This document shows, one piece after another, positions 16,828 to 25,265 of a stretch of 32,424 nucleotides of DNA. Position numbers and translations under genes: made by a program. The stretch's first letter is position 1. Each line of letters starts with the position of its first letter. The DNA is from an uncultured Rhodopila sp. (GTDB lineage: Bacteria > Pseudomonadota > Alphaproteobacteria > Acetobacterales > Acetobacteraceae). The notes below the pieces were generated by a model, which saw nothing but the letters and a program-made list of their open reading frames with translations, was not told the DNA's origin and did not search any database. The stretch covers positions 1 through 32,424 of the forward strand of contig CAINOE010000099.1 in assembly GCA_903851415.1 (NCBI GenBank), in the 5' to 3' direction.

Positions 16828-17585
16828 TGGAAAAGATCCTCCTCAGGCGGACGGATGACGTCCGCCACCGGCACATTCGGGGCCCGCCACGTCAGGCCGC
16901 GCACGACGACGACAGGTTGCGCCTCCGCGGCCTGACCCTGCAACAACGAAGCGGCCGCCGCAATCTCGTCCGCGAAGCCGACGATGCTGACCTCCAGGGT
17001 GCGGCCGAACAGGTCGGGCTGGCCGCGCAGGTCAATGACGGAGGGGATGCCGGCTGCCCCGATGGCCACCCCGGCGGTGCCGCGCCGCCACGGGCGGCCG
17101 AAGCTGTCGCTGATCACGACGCCGACATCAGCCCGCATCGCCAGCCGGGAGCGGATCGCCTCGGCGGAGCCGTCCGGGTCCAGCGGCAGCAGCAGCGCGC
17201 GGTGCCGGCCGTCGGGCTCCGCCACGTTGGACTGATCGACGCCCGCGTTCGCCATCACGAACCCCAGCCGGTGCTGCATGATCATCAGGTTGGGACGGCT
17301 GCGGACAACTTTCTTCGATTCCGACAGCACGACCTCGACGATCCGCGGGTCCTTGCCGATCTCCGCGGCCAGGGTCAGGGCTGCGGCGGAGGGTACGACA
17401 TCCGCGAGATCGACCGTGCGGCCCTCGGCCTTGGAGACGATCTTCTGCGCGATCACCACCACGTCGCGGTCGCGCAACGTCTGTCCCGCGCGATCCAGGC
17501 CGTCCAGGATAAGTGCCGGCAAGTCGTCACCGGCCTGCACCATGGGCAGGCCGGGGATCGCGAACAGTTCCAGTCGAGCGGTCAT
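16824..17585 (-). CDS. cofE: Coenzyme F420:L-glutamate ligase, single-domain
   Basis: A 253-residue CofE that adds L-glutamate residues to F420-0. Motifs: VVVIAQKIVSKAEG (about 42-55), GFVMANAGVDQSNV, ISDSFGRPWRRGT and DEIAAAASLLQGQA. It lacks the C-terminal FMN-dependent reductase domain of mycobacterial FbiB, which reduces dehydro-F420-0. Begins 25 bp after the dehydrogenase gene and overlaps cofD by ATGA. Confidence 0.95.
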   Translation of the reverse strand: MTARLELFAIPGLPMVQAGDDLPALILDGLDRAGQTLRDRDVVVIAQKIVSKAEGRTVDLADVVPSAAALTLAAEIGKDPRIVEVVLSESKKVVRSRPNLMIMQHRLGFVMANAGVDQSNVAEPDGRHRALLLPLDPDGSAEAIRSRLAMRADVGVVISDSFGRPWRRGTAGVAIGAAGIPSVIDLRGQPDLFGRTLEVSIVGFADEIAAAASLLQGQAAEAQPVVVVRGLTWRAPNVPVADVIRPPEEDLFQ

Positions 17586-17610
17586 GGCACGGACCCGGCC
17601 GTCCGCCGCC

Positions 17611-18618
17611 TCACCCGAAGCGGGCGCGCAGCTTCGGCAACACCAGCTCTCCGTAGATTTTCAGGAACCGGGCCTGATCATTGCCCGGCGCATGGAACAC
17701 CAGATGCCGGAAGCCCATGTCGATGTAAGGCTTGATCGTCTCGATATGTTCATCCGGATCGGACGACACGATCCATCGGCTGGCGGCGCGCTCGATCGGC
17801 AGGGCGTCGGCGAGGCGCTCCATCTCCCTGGGATCATGCACCGTCGTCTTCTCCTCCGGGGTCAGTGCCAGGGCCGCCCAGACGCGTGTGTCTTCCAGGG
17901 CGCGCTGCCTGTCGGTGTCGAACGACACCTTCATCTCGATCATCCGGTCGAAGTCCGGCTTTGGCTTCGAGGACAGTGCAAGGCCCTCGGCGACGTTCGG
18001 CAGCAGCGTCTCGGTGTAGAGTTCGCGGGACTTGCCGCTGGTGCAGATGAAGCCATCCGCCATTCGCCCGGCGTATTTGGCAATCTGAGGCCCTGCGCCG
18101 GCGACGTAGATCGGCAGGAATGCGCCGGGCTTGTCGTAAATGGTGGCATTTTGGGTGCGATAGTACTCACCCGCGAAGGTGACGTGATCCTCCGACCATA
18201 GCTTGCGGATCAGGCTGACCGCCTCTCGCAGGCGGGCGAAGCGTTCCTTCATCTCCGGCCAGACCATGCCGGTGGAGGGCACCTCGTTCAGCCCCTCGCC
18301 GGTGCCGACACCGAGGATGACGCGGCCGGGGAACAACGAGCCGAGCGTGCCGAACACCTGCGCCACCATGGAGGGATGGTAGCGGAAGGTGGGCGTCAGG
18401 ACGCTGGTGCCCATGACGATGCGCTGCGTGCTGGCGCCCAGCGCGCCCAGCCAGGCGAGGGCCGAGGGTGCGTGGCCGTCAGTATGCTTCCAGGGCTGGA
18501 AATGGTCGCTAACGAACACGGAGTCGAACCCCGCCTGCTCCGCCGCCACGGAGAAGTCCAAAAGCTGCCGCGGGGCAAACTGCTCCGCTGAAGCCTTGTA
18601 TCCGAGTTTCAGGGTCAT
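17611..18618 (-). CDS. fgd: F420-dependent glucose/sugar-6-phosphate dehydrogenase-like
   Basis: A 335-residue luciferase-like (LLM) TIM-barrel protein very close in sequence to mycobacterial Fgd1, which oxidises glucose-6-phosphate while reducing F420. Shared stretches include [15 protein letters not shown] (3-17), VSDHFQPW (36-43), [11 protein letters not shown] (70-80), [10 protein letters not shown] (103-112), DGFICTSGK (188-196) and [10 protein letters not shown] (281-290). Compared with Fgd1 from memory, H39, W43, E108, K196, K257 and R281 correspond to His40, Trp44, Glu109, Lys198, Lys259 and Arg283, while the His260 position is T258. The ATG at 18618 has AAGGA upstream; an open frame further upstream to 18816 lacks family similarity. 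First gene of the F420 operon, so probably the main source of reduced F420. Substrate could differ from glucose-6-phosphate. Confidence 0.92.
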   Translation of the reverse strand: MTLKLGYKASAEQFAPRQLLDFSVAAEQAGFDSVFVSDHFQPWKHTDGHAPSALAWLGALGASTQRIVMGTSVLTPTFRYHPSMVAQVFGTLGSLFPGRVILGVGTGEGLNEVPSTGMVWPEMKERFARLREAVSLIRKLWSEDHVTFAGEYYRTQNATIYDKPGAFLPIYVAGAGPQIAKYAGRMADGFICTSGKSRELYTETLLPNVAEGLALSSKPKPDFDRMIEMKVSFDTDRQRALEDTRVWAALALTPEEKTTVHDPREMERLADALPIERAASRWIVSSDPDEHIETIKPYIDMGFRHLVFHAPGNDQARFLKIYGELVLPKLRARFG

Positions 18619-18872
18619 AGACCTGAGTCCTTCTGTTGGCCGCAGGCTACCGCCGGGGCCGGATCGCGGCAATCGGGACCGCGCGAGCGGATAGTGCATC
18701 TCCCATCTGCGTATCCGCCGCCGCGAGTTTAAGCGTCGGGGCGCTGATTTGTGCTCGGCTCCGGCCTGACCCCGATTGCGAAGTGACTGGAAAGCTTGAG
18801 GGCTATTGATCGACAATGCGGCTCCGACGCGGAACGTGCCGTGACGCTTTCCGCGAAACGGGAACAGGACTC

Positions 18873-19052
18873 ATGCTTTTCGATCAGGCAACACCCGCGC
18901 AACTCCAGACTGCCAGGCTGCTGATGGGCACGGCGATGGCCGGGTTCGTGGCGGCCGGCTTGCTGAGAGGTCGCGGCCGGGCGCTGCGGCTGGCGATTGC
19001 CGGACTCTACATCGCCGCGGTTCTGGCGTTTATCGTCTACGCGGCACTGTAA
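18873..19052 (+). CDS. Small two-helix membrane protein
   Basis: A 59-residue protein with two predicted transmembrane segments (about 15-31 and 39-58) separated by a basic turn, RGRGRALR. No family is recognised. I prefer the ATG at 18873, preceded by GGAACAGGA, over the upstream in-frame ATG at 18816, which would add an arginine-rich, non-membrane leader. It diverges from the F420 operon across about 250 bp that must hold both promoters. Confidence 0.5.
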   Translation: MLFDQATPAQLQTARLLMGTAMAGFVAAGLLRGRGRALRLAIAGLYIAAVLAFIVYAAL

Positions 19053-19566
19053 CGATACCCCGCCTCTACACGTTTGCCCGATCCGGCCGGCAAATCATTG
19101 TCACCTGCCAGACCGCAGAACCGGGGTCGCGGTGCCCCGGCCGCGCCCGGGATCGCCTTGCAGGCTTACACCAGCGGCATACTGCCGGCGATGCCGGCGA
19201 CATTTGAAAATCCGCCGCAGGACGTCCAGGACCCGGCAGAGAATGAACTGGAAGGTGTTGTCCGATAGCATTGCGTCCCGCCGCGGCAAAGGTTAGCGTC
19301 ACCATCCTGTCTTGGTTCGGCCCGCGAGCGGGCCGACATGGCAGAGCATAAGAGCAGTGCGCCGGGATGAACCCGGCGCGGCAGGGAGATACGTGCATGG
19401 GTGCGGCTTCGCGCCGGTTCAGGTTCGCCTCGCGCCACTCGACTGCAACACCGCCCGACGCATGCGCTGCGCGGTTGCATGAGCGTTTGTCTATACAGCC
19501 CTTGAGTTTAGCCGCCCACCGCGCCCGGTTATTCCAATAACAATGCAAACCCAGAAAGGATGCCAC
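19053..19566. other. 514-bp gene-free stretch with hairpins
   Basis: No supported gene. It contains a GC-rich hairpin ggcccgc/gcgggcc at 19319-19334 and another at 19359-19379, and must include the promoter of the following ABC operon. No clear -35/-10 pair with correct spacing was found by eye. Confidence 0.5.
19359..19379. repeat. Perfect 8-bp GC hairpin
   Basis: GCGCCGGG and CCCGGCGC flank a 5-nt ATGAA loop. No T-tract follows on either strand. It could be an operator or a structured 5' leader of the ABC operon beginning 188 bp downstream. Confidence 0.4.
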
Positions 19567-20925
19567 GTGACCGCGCCTGAACCGCAAGCAGTTGACAAGA
19601 TGACACGTAGACGCGCGCTCAAGGTCGCTGCCGCGTCCGCCGCGCTGCCTTTGGTGCATATCCGCTCCGGCCGGGCGGCGGGCAAACTTTCCATCGGTTT
19701 CTGGGATCATTGGGTGCCGTCGGGCAACGCCGTCATGCAGAAGCAGGTGGACGCCTGGGCGGCAAAGAACCACGTCGAGGTGCAGGTCGACTTCATCACG
19801 TCAAATGGCCAGAAGAACATCCTGACCATCGCAGCCGAACATCAGGCCAGGACCGGGCACGACATCCAGACCTTTCCGACCTGGGAAGTTCACAACAACG
19901 CGGATCTGCTTGAGCCGATCGACGACGTGATGAAGCGGCTGACGGACAAATATGGGCAGGTCAACCAGGTCTGCGAATATTTGGCAAAAGTCAACGGCAA
20001 GTGGTTGGCGGTGCCGACAAGCTCCGGCACACAGTATAAGGGACCGTGCGGCCGGATCAGCATCCTCAAGGAAAAAGCCGGTCTGGACGTGGTCGGCATG
20101 TATCCCGCGCGGGACGAGCACACAGCCGCATCGGACGCATGGACCTGGGATGCGCACTACAAGGCGGCGGAGGCCTGCGCCAAGGCCGGGATGCCGTTTG
20201 CGATCGGTCTCGGCCAGACATCGGATTCCGTTGACTTCGCCGGTACCCTTTTCCGGGCGCACGGCGCCGAACTGGTGGACAAGGACGGTAACATCACGGT
20301 GAAGTCGGATAAGGTCCGCACTGTGCTGGAGTATGCCGGGAACCTGGTGAAAGTGCTGCCCGACGATGCGGTCAGCTACGACGACGCGTCGAACAACCGC
20401 GCGCTGATCTCCGGCAAGAGCCCTCTGATCTGGAACCCGCCATCGGCCTGGGCGGTCGCCAGGCGCGATGCACCGCAGGTCGCGGCGGACTGCTGGACAT
20501 TCTCGGCGCCGACGGGTCCGGAAGGCCGCTTCGTGCCCTACCTGCCCTATTTCTGGGGCGTCTGGTCCTTCAGCCCCAACAAAACGGCCGCCAAGGAGCT
20601 GATCGAGGCCCTGCTGCAGCGCGAACCCGTCGAGCAACGCTGCACGGAGGTCCTCGGCTACGACGTGCCGCCGTTCACCTCCATGCTGGATTTCAAGGTC
20701 TGGTCGGAGGTCGAGCCGCCCAAGGGCACTGTCTATAACTACCCGATCCGGCCGTTCCACAGAGCGGCGGCGCATATCGCCGCAATGCCGGCACCGCCGG
20801 ACGTCGCGGTGCAGATCTATAACCGCGGCACCATGCCGACGATGCTGGCGAAATTGAAAAGCGGCCAATCGATCGACCAGGTCGTCTCCTGGGCATCGGA
20901 CGAATTGGAGGGCTTTGCTCGCTGA
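19567..20925 (+). CDS. Carbohydrate-type ABC transporter substrate-binding protein, Tat-exported
   Basis: A 452-residue periplasmic binding protein of the SBP_bac_1 type. The N-terminus carries a Tat signal: TRRRALKVAAASAALPLVHI, with cleavage likely near GRAAG, so it is exported folded. The GTG at 19567 is the best start, with AGAAAGGA 6 nt before it; an ATG at 19543 in frame has no such site. Start of a four-gene import operon with two MalFG-type permeases and a MalK/UgpC-type ATPase. The ligand cannot be read from the sequence; sugars, polyols or glycerol phosphates are typical for this set. Confidence 0.85.
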   Translation: MTAPEPQAVDKMTRRRALKVAAASAALPLVHIRSGRAAGKLSIGFWDHWVPSGNAVMQKQVDAWAAKNHVEVQVDFITSNGQKNILTIAAEHQARTGHDIQTFPTWEVHNNADLLEPIDDVMKRLTDKYGQVNQVCEYLAKVNGKWLAVPTSSGTQYKGPCGRISILKEKAGLDVVGMYPARDEHTAASDAWTWDAHYKAAEACAKAGMPFAIGLGQTSDSVDFAGTLFRAHGAELVDKDGNITVKSDKVRTVLEYAGNLVKVLPDDAVSYDDASNNRALISGKSPLIWNPPSAWAVARRDAPQVAADCWTFSAPTGPEGRFVPYLPYFWGVWSFSPNKTAAKELIEALLQREPVEQRCTEVLGYDVPPFTSMLDFKVWSEVEPPKGTVYNYPIRPFHRAAAHIAAMPAPPDVAVQIYNRGTMPTMLAKLKSGQSIDQVVSWASDELEGFAR

Positions 20926-20995
20926 CCTGACAAGGGAAACAGCCGGCGGAGATCGGCTGGCCCCGAACAGGATAAGGCTCCGGGAGATACAACGA

Positions 20996-21943
20996 ATGGC
21001 AGACGGCACCAGCGTTCCGATCGATGTTATCGCTCCCGAGCGGGTCAGGGCGCGAAAAAACACCATGCAGAAGTTCGCTCAGAGGCGATCGACGACCGGA
21101 TTTCTGCTTTGCCTGCCCCTGATACTGCTGATCGCGGCGTTCGTTGTATATCCAGCGTTCTACGCAATCTACCTCAGCATGCTGAACAAGAAGATGACGG
21201 CGTTCGTGGGCCTGGGCAACTTCCAGTTCCTGCTGAAGCGGCATACGTTTCAGCTTGTGATCTTCCAGAGCTGCCTGTTCGCCGTCACCTCGGTCGTTCT
21301 GAAAGCTGTCATCGGCTTCATGCTGGCGCATCTGATGCACAACATCCCCGGCAGAAACCAGCGGATCTGGCGCGGCCTGCTGCTGGTGCCCTGGGTGATC
21401 CCGCTGGCGCTGTCCACGCTGACATGGTGGTGGATGTTCGATCCATCCTACTCGGCATTCAACTGGGTGCTGAACCAATTCGGGATCAACAACGTGCCCT
21501 GGCTGGGAGTCGGCTGGATCGCGCGGTTCTGCACGATCGCCGTCAATGTCTGGTACGGCACCCCGTTCTTCATGATCATGTATCTCGCCGCGCTGAAATC
21601 CGTCCCTGAGCAGTTGTATGAAGCGGCCTCGATCGACGGCGCCAACGCAATCCAGAAGCTGTTTTTCGTGACGCTGCCGATGATGCGCAACATCATCGCG
21701 ATCACTGTGCTGTTCAGCCTGATCGTCACCTTTGCCGACTTCGACATCGTCCGCATCCTGACCGCCGGCGGCCCGCAGGACATGACCCACGTCTTCGCAA
21801 CCTACGCCTTCCAGGTAGGCATTCAGTCCGGCGATATCCCGCTCGGTGCGGCCGACAGCCTGTTCATGTTCCCGATCCTGGCGTTCGCGGCCTTCTTCGT
21901 GCTGCGCGGCGTCACCCGGCGGACCAGGGAGATCGCGGCATGA
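20996..21943 (+). CDS. Sugar-type ABC permease, MalF/UgpA-like
   Basis: A 315-residue inner-membrane permease with about six transmembrane helices and the EAA loop EAASIDGANAIQKLFFVTLP, which docks on the ATPase. I chose the ATG at 20996 because GGGAG (20982-20986) lies 9 nt upstream; an earlier in-frame ATG at 20915 overlaps the binding-protein gene. Its TGA overlaps the next permease start (ATGA). Confidence 0.9.
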   Translation: MADGTSVPIDVIAPERVRARKNTMQKFAQRRSTTGFLLCLPLILLIAAFVVYPAFYAIYLSMLNKKMTAFVGLGNFQFLLKRHTFQLVIFQSCLFAVTSVVLKAVIGFMLAHLMHNIPGRNQRIWRGLLLVPWVIPLALSTLTWWWMFDPSYSAFNWVLNQFGINNVPWLGVGWIARFCTIAVNVWYGTPFFMIMYLAALKSVPEQLYEAASIDGANAIQKLFFVTLPMMRNIIAITVLFSLIVTFADFDIVRILTAGGPQDMTHVFATYAFQVGIQSGDIPLGAADSLFMFPILAFAAFFVLRGVTRRTREIAA

Positions 21944-22836
21944 GTGCCACAGTCGCCGAACGCCGCATCGCGGTTGCGGCCCGACGGAAGCATAGTCTGC
22001 ACCGCAGCCGGATGTGGGCGCTGTGGGGCAGCTATATCGCCCTGAGCGTGTTCGTGGTGATGTTCCTGGTGCCGCCTTTTTACACGCTGATGACCAGCCT
22101 GAAGTCGTCGGCCGAGATCTCGGCGCAGACAGGCAGCCCCTGGCTGGTGCGCCATCCGACCCTGGAGAATTTCTGGTATCTGATCACGTATCCTAATTTC
22201 CAGCGCTACTATCTGAACTCGGTCATCGTCACCGTCCTGACGGTGGCCGTTTCGATGGTGATTTCCGTGCTGGCGGCCTTCAGCCTGTCTCGCATGGGAT
22301 TCTGGGGCAGCCAGACGCTTTCGACCGGCGTGTTCCTGACTTACCTGGTTCCGCCGTCGCTGTTGTTCATTCCGTTGTTCCAGATCATCGGCCAGCTTGG
22401 ATTGATCAACAACTTCTGGTGCCTCGTTCTGCTCTACCCGACTCTCGCCGTTCCATTTTGCACCTGGATCATGATCGGCTATTTCAGTTCCATTCCAAAG
22501 GAGCTGGATGAGGCCGCATTGATCGACGGAGCAGGATATCTGCAGATGCTGTGGAAGATCTTCATCCCCGTGGCGATGCCGGGCATCATCGCGGCGACGA
22601 TCTTCGCGTTCACCGTGTCCTGGGGGGCGTTTCTGTACCCGCTCGCGTATCTGTATACGTCGAACCAGATGGTCCTGACGGTTGGCATCATCTCCGACCT
22701 GATCCGCGGCGACGTGTTCCAGTGGGGCAAGATCATGGCGGCCTGCCTGCTGGCCTCGCTGCCGCCGATCGTTATATATGCGTTCCTGATGGACTACTAC
22801 GTGGCGGGGCTGACCGCCGGCGCGACCAAGGGCTGA
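21940..22836 (+). CDS. Sugar-type ABC permease, MalG/UgpE-like
   Basis: A 298-residue partner permease with about six transmembrane helices and the EAA loop motif ELDEAALIDGAGYLQMLWKI. Translation is coupled to the preceding permease by ATGA, and AGGGAG lies just upstream. The N-terminal cytoplasmic stretch of about 25 residues is rich in arginine. Confidence 0.92.
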   Translation: MSATVAERRIAVAARRKHSLHRSRMWALWGSYIALSVFVVMFLVPPFYTLMTSLKSSAEISAQTGSPWLVRHPTLENFWYLITYPNFQRYYLNSVIVTVLTVAVSMVISVLAAFSLSRMGFWGSQTLSTGVFLTYLVPPSLLFIPLFQIIGQLGLINNFWCLVLLYPTLAVPFCTWIMIGYFSSIPKELDEAALIDGAGYLQMLWKIFIPVAMPGIIAATIFAFTVSWGAFLYPLAYLYTSNQMVLTVGIISDLIRGDVFQWGKIMAACLLASLPPIVIYAFLMDYYVAGLTAGATKG

Positions 22837-22857
22837 TCTGAGCAACGAGGAACAACC

Positions 22858-23961
22858 ATGGCTGAAGTGTCGTGCCGCAAGGTCATCAAGGAATACGACG
22901 CCGGGGTGCAGGCGGTGAAAGGCATCGACCTGGACATCGCGGATCATGAATTCGTCGTTCTGGTCGGACCCTCGGGATGCGGCAAGTCAACCACCCTGCG
23001 CATGATCGCCGGGCTGGAGGAGGTCACCTCCGGCGAGATCTGGATCGACGGCGATGTCGTCAACGATGTCCCGCCGCGCGACCGGGACATTGCGATGGTG
23101 TTTCAGAACTACGCGCTGTATCCGCACATGAGCGTGTTCGACAACATGGCCTTCGGACTGAAGCTGCGCAAATTCCCCCGACAGGAGATCGCGCGCCGCG
23201 TCGATGAGGCGGCTCGGATTCTGGATATCACGCCGTTGCTCGACCGCAAGCCTCGGGCGTTGTCCGGCGGGCAGCGCCAGCGCGTGGCGATGGGCCGGGC
23301 GATCGTGCGCAACCCGAAGGTGTTCCTGTTCGACGAGCCATTGTCGAATTTGGACGCCAAGCTGCGCGTGCAAATGCGGACGGAGATCAAGAAGGTTCAT
23401 CAGACGGTACGCACAACGACGGTCTACGTGACGCATGATCAGATCGAAGCCATGACATTGGCTGATCGGGTGGTGGTGATGAACGGCGGCAATATTGAGC
23501 AGGTGGGGGCGCCGCAGGAGCTTTATCATCATCCCGCGACGCGCTTCGTCGCCGGTTTCATCGGGTCTCCCGCGATGAACTTCCTGCCCTGCCGCGTGCA
23601 GGACGGAGTCAATGGCGGTCTCGCCGTCCGGGTGACGGATTCCATCACGCTGCCGATCCCGCCGGCGCGGGCGGACCGCTACGGCAAGTTCAAGGACAGG
23701 AGCATGGTCCTGGGGCTGCGGCCGGAGCATCTGTTCGAATACCATGACCAGGCCAAGCCCGGGTGGACCCGGGTGGAATTGCCGGTGGACGTGGTGGAGC
23801 CGATGGGCATGGAGACGATGGTGCATTTCTTCGTCGATGGCGTGCCGGTGTGCGCGCGGGTCGATCCGGCGACTCACGCCGAACCGAACGAAATGCTGCC
23901 TCTGACGGCGGACCTGAACCAGATGCATCTGATGGAGCCGGAAACCGGACGGGTCGTCTGA
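22858..23961 (+). CDS. Sugar-type ABC importer ATPase, MalK/UgpC-like
   Basis: A 367-residue ATPase. Walker [10 protein letters not shown] (37-45), Q-loop [16 protein letters not shown], signature [16 protein letters not shown], Walker B/D-loop [15 protein letters not shown] and H-loop [15 protein letters not shown] are intact. The C-terminal third is the MalK-type regulatory OB/TOBE domain ([18 protein letters not shown]). GAGGAA lies 5 nt before the ATG. Fourth gene of the operon, 21 bp after the permease. Confidence 0.95.
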   Translation: MAEVSCRKVIKEYDAGVQAVKGIDLDIADHEFVVLVGPSGCGKSTTLRMIAGLEEVTSGEIWIDGDVVNDVPPRDRDIAMVFQNYALYPHMSVFDNMAFGLKLRKFPRQEIARRVDEAARILDITPLLDRKPRALSGGQRQRVAMGRAIVRNPKVFLFDEPLSNLDAKLRVQMRTEIKKVHQTVRTTTVYVTHDQIEAMTLADRVVVMNGGNIEQVGAPQELYHHPATRFVAGFIGSPAMNFLPCRVQDGVNGGLAVRVTDSITLPIPPARADRYGKFKDRSMVLGLRPEHLFEYHDQAKPGWTRVELPVDVVEPMGMETMVHFFVDGVPVCARVDPATHAEPNEMLPLTADLNQMHLMEPETGRVV

Positions 23962-24044
23962 GCGGGCGCTCAACGCGGTGGCTTGCACGAAACGGTCCGC
24001 ACCCATAAGCACTGCGCCGTCACGCCACGACCAGGAACGCGCAC

Positions 24045-25247
24045 ATGCTGACCCGCCGAACCGTCTTGGGAACCGCCGCGATGCTCGCCGCGCCATCCAT
24101 CGGACGGGCGCAGTTGGTGCCTATCCGCGTCGGCGAGATCAATTCGTACTCCGCGATCCCGTCCTTCATCTTGCCCTACCGCAACGGCTGGCAGCTTGCG
24201 ACGGACGAAATCAACGCAAACGGCGGCGTCCTGGGACGCAAGCTGGAGGTCATCAGCAGAGACGACACCGGCAAGCCGCAGGACGCTGTCAGGCTGGCAG
24301 GCGAATTGCTGGACGAACAGAAGGTTGACCTCCTGGCCGGCGGGTATCTGTCCAATGTCGGCCTGGCTCTGTCCGACTTCGCGCAGCGGCGCAAGCGGCT
24401 CTACATCGCGGGCGAGCCGCTGTCCGACGCGCTGGTCTGGCAAAAGGGCAACCGCTATTGCTTCCGGCTCCGCCCTTCAACCTACATGCAGGCCGCCATG
24501 CTGGTGGAGGAAGCCGCGAAACTTCCGGCTAAACGCTGGGCCAGTGTCGCCCCGAACTACGAATACGGGCTTTCCACCACGAGATGGTTCAAGGCGCTGC
24601 TGTCGGCGAAGCGGCCCGACGTCACATTTGTCGGCGAACAATGGCCGGCCTTGGGCAAGATCGACGCGGGCGCCACCGCGGCGGCGTTGGCGGAGACCAG
24701 GCCGGACGCCATCCTGAACGTCACCTTCGGCCCGGACCTGACGGATTTCGTCCGCCAGGGCAACACCCGCGGGTTGTTCGAGAACCGGTCAGTCGTCTCC
24801 GTCCTGACCGGGGAGCCGGAGTATCTCGATCCACTGGGCGATGAGACACCGGAGGGCTGGATCGTCACCGGCTATCCGCAGGCGCAGGTCGCCACGCCCG
24901 CGAACACCGCGTTTGTCGCCGCTTACAAAGCCCGCTTCGATGCAGTCCCGGGGATGGGTTCGGTCGTCGGCTACAGCCTGGTTCATTCCATCGCCGCCGG
25001 CATCCGCCGAGCCGGAGCACTCGACGCCGACAAACTGATCGACGGCTTCAGCGGCGCGACGTTCGAGACGCCGTTCGGTCCCGCCTCCTATCGGGCGCTC
25101 GACCACCAGGGCACGCTCGGGACGTTTGTCGGCAAGACCGCGTTGCGCGACGGCAAGGGGATCATGGTGGATTGGCATTACGCGAGTGGCGCCGCCTACC
25201 TGCCGTCCGATCAGGAGGTGCAGGCGCTGCGGCCAAGCGCGGGGTAA
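24045..25247 (+). CDS. Branched-chain-amino-acid-type ABC substrate-binding protein
   Basis: A 400-residue type I periplasmic binding protein (Peripla_BP_6 family, LivJ/AmiC-like). The N-terminus TRRTVLGTAAMLAAPSIGRA is a twin-arginine-like signal. Family features: IRVGEINSYSAIPSFILPY, ATDEINANGGVLGRKLEVISRDD and GGYLSNVGLALSDFA. AGGAA lies 7 nt before the ATG. Family members bind amino acids, amides, urea or aromatic acids, so the ligand is open. Followed after 18 bp by its permease. Confidence 0.88.
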   Translation: MLTRRTVLGTAAMLAAPSIGRAQLVPIRVGEINSYSAIPSFILPYRNGWQLATDEINANGGVLGRKLEVISRDDTGKPQDAVRLAGELLDEQKVDLLAGGYLSNVGLALSDFAQRRKRLYIAGEPLSDALVWQKGNRYCFRLRPSTYMQAAMLVEEAAKLPAKRWASVAPNYEYGLSTTRWFKALLSAKRPDVTFVGEQWPALGKIDAGATAAALAETRPDAILNVTFGPDLTDFVRQGNTRGLFENRSVVSVLTGEPEYLDPLGDETPEGWIVTGYPQAQVATPANTAFVAAYKARFDAVPGMGSVVGYSLVHSIAAGIRRAGALDADKLIDGFSGATFETPFGPASYRALDHQGTLGTFVGKTALRDGKGIMVDWHYASGAAYLPSDQEVQALRPSAG

Positions 25248-25265
25248 GGCCGGCGCCCGGGCGCG

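Noticed and set aside
19475..19497. TTGCAT and TATACA as a promoter for the sugar-type ABC operon
   Set aside because: The spacing is only 11 nt, too short for a sigma-70 promoter.
19801..21066. Minus-strand frame of 421 codons opposite the binding-protein gene
   Set aside because: His/Arg-rich shadow of a Tat-exported binding protein whose own frame is convincing.
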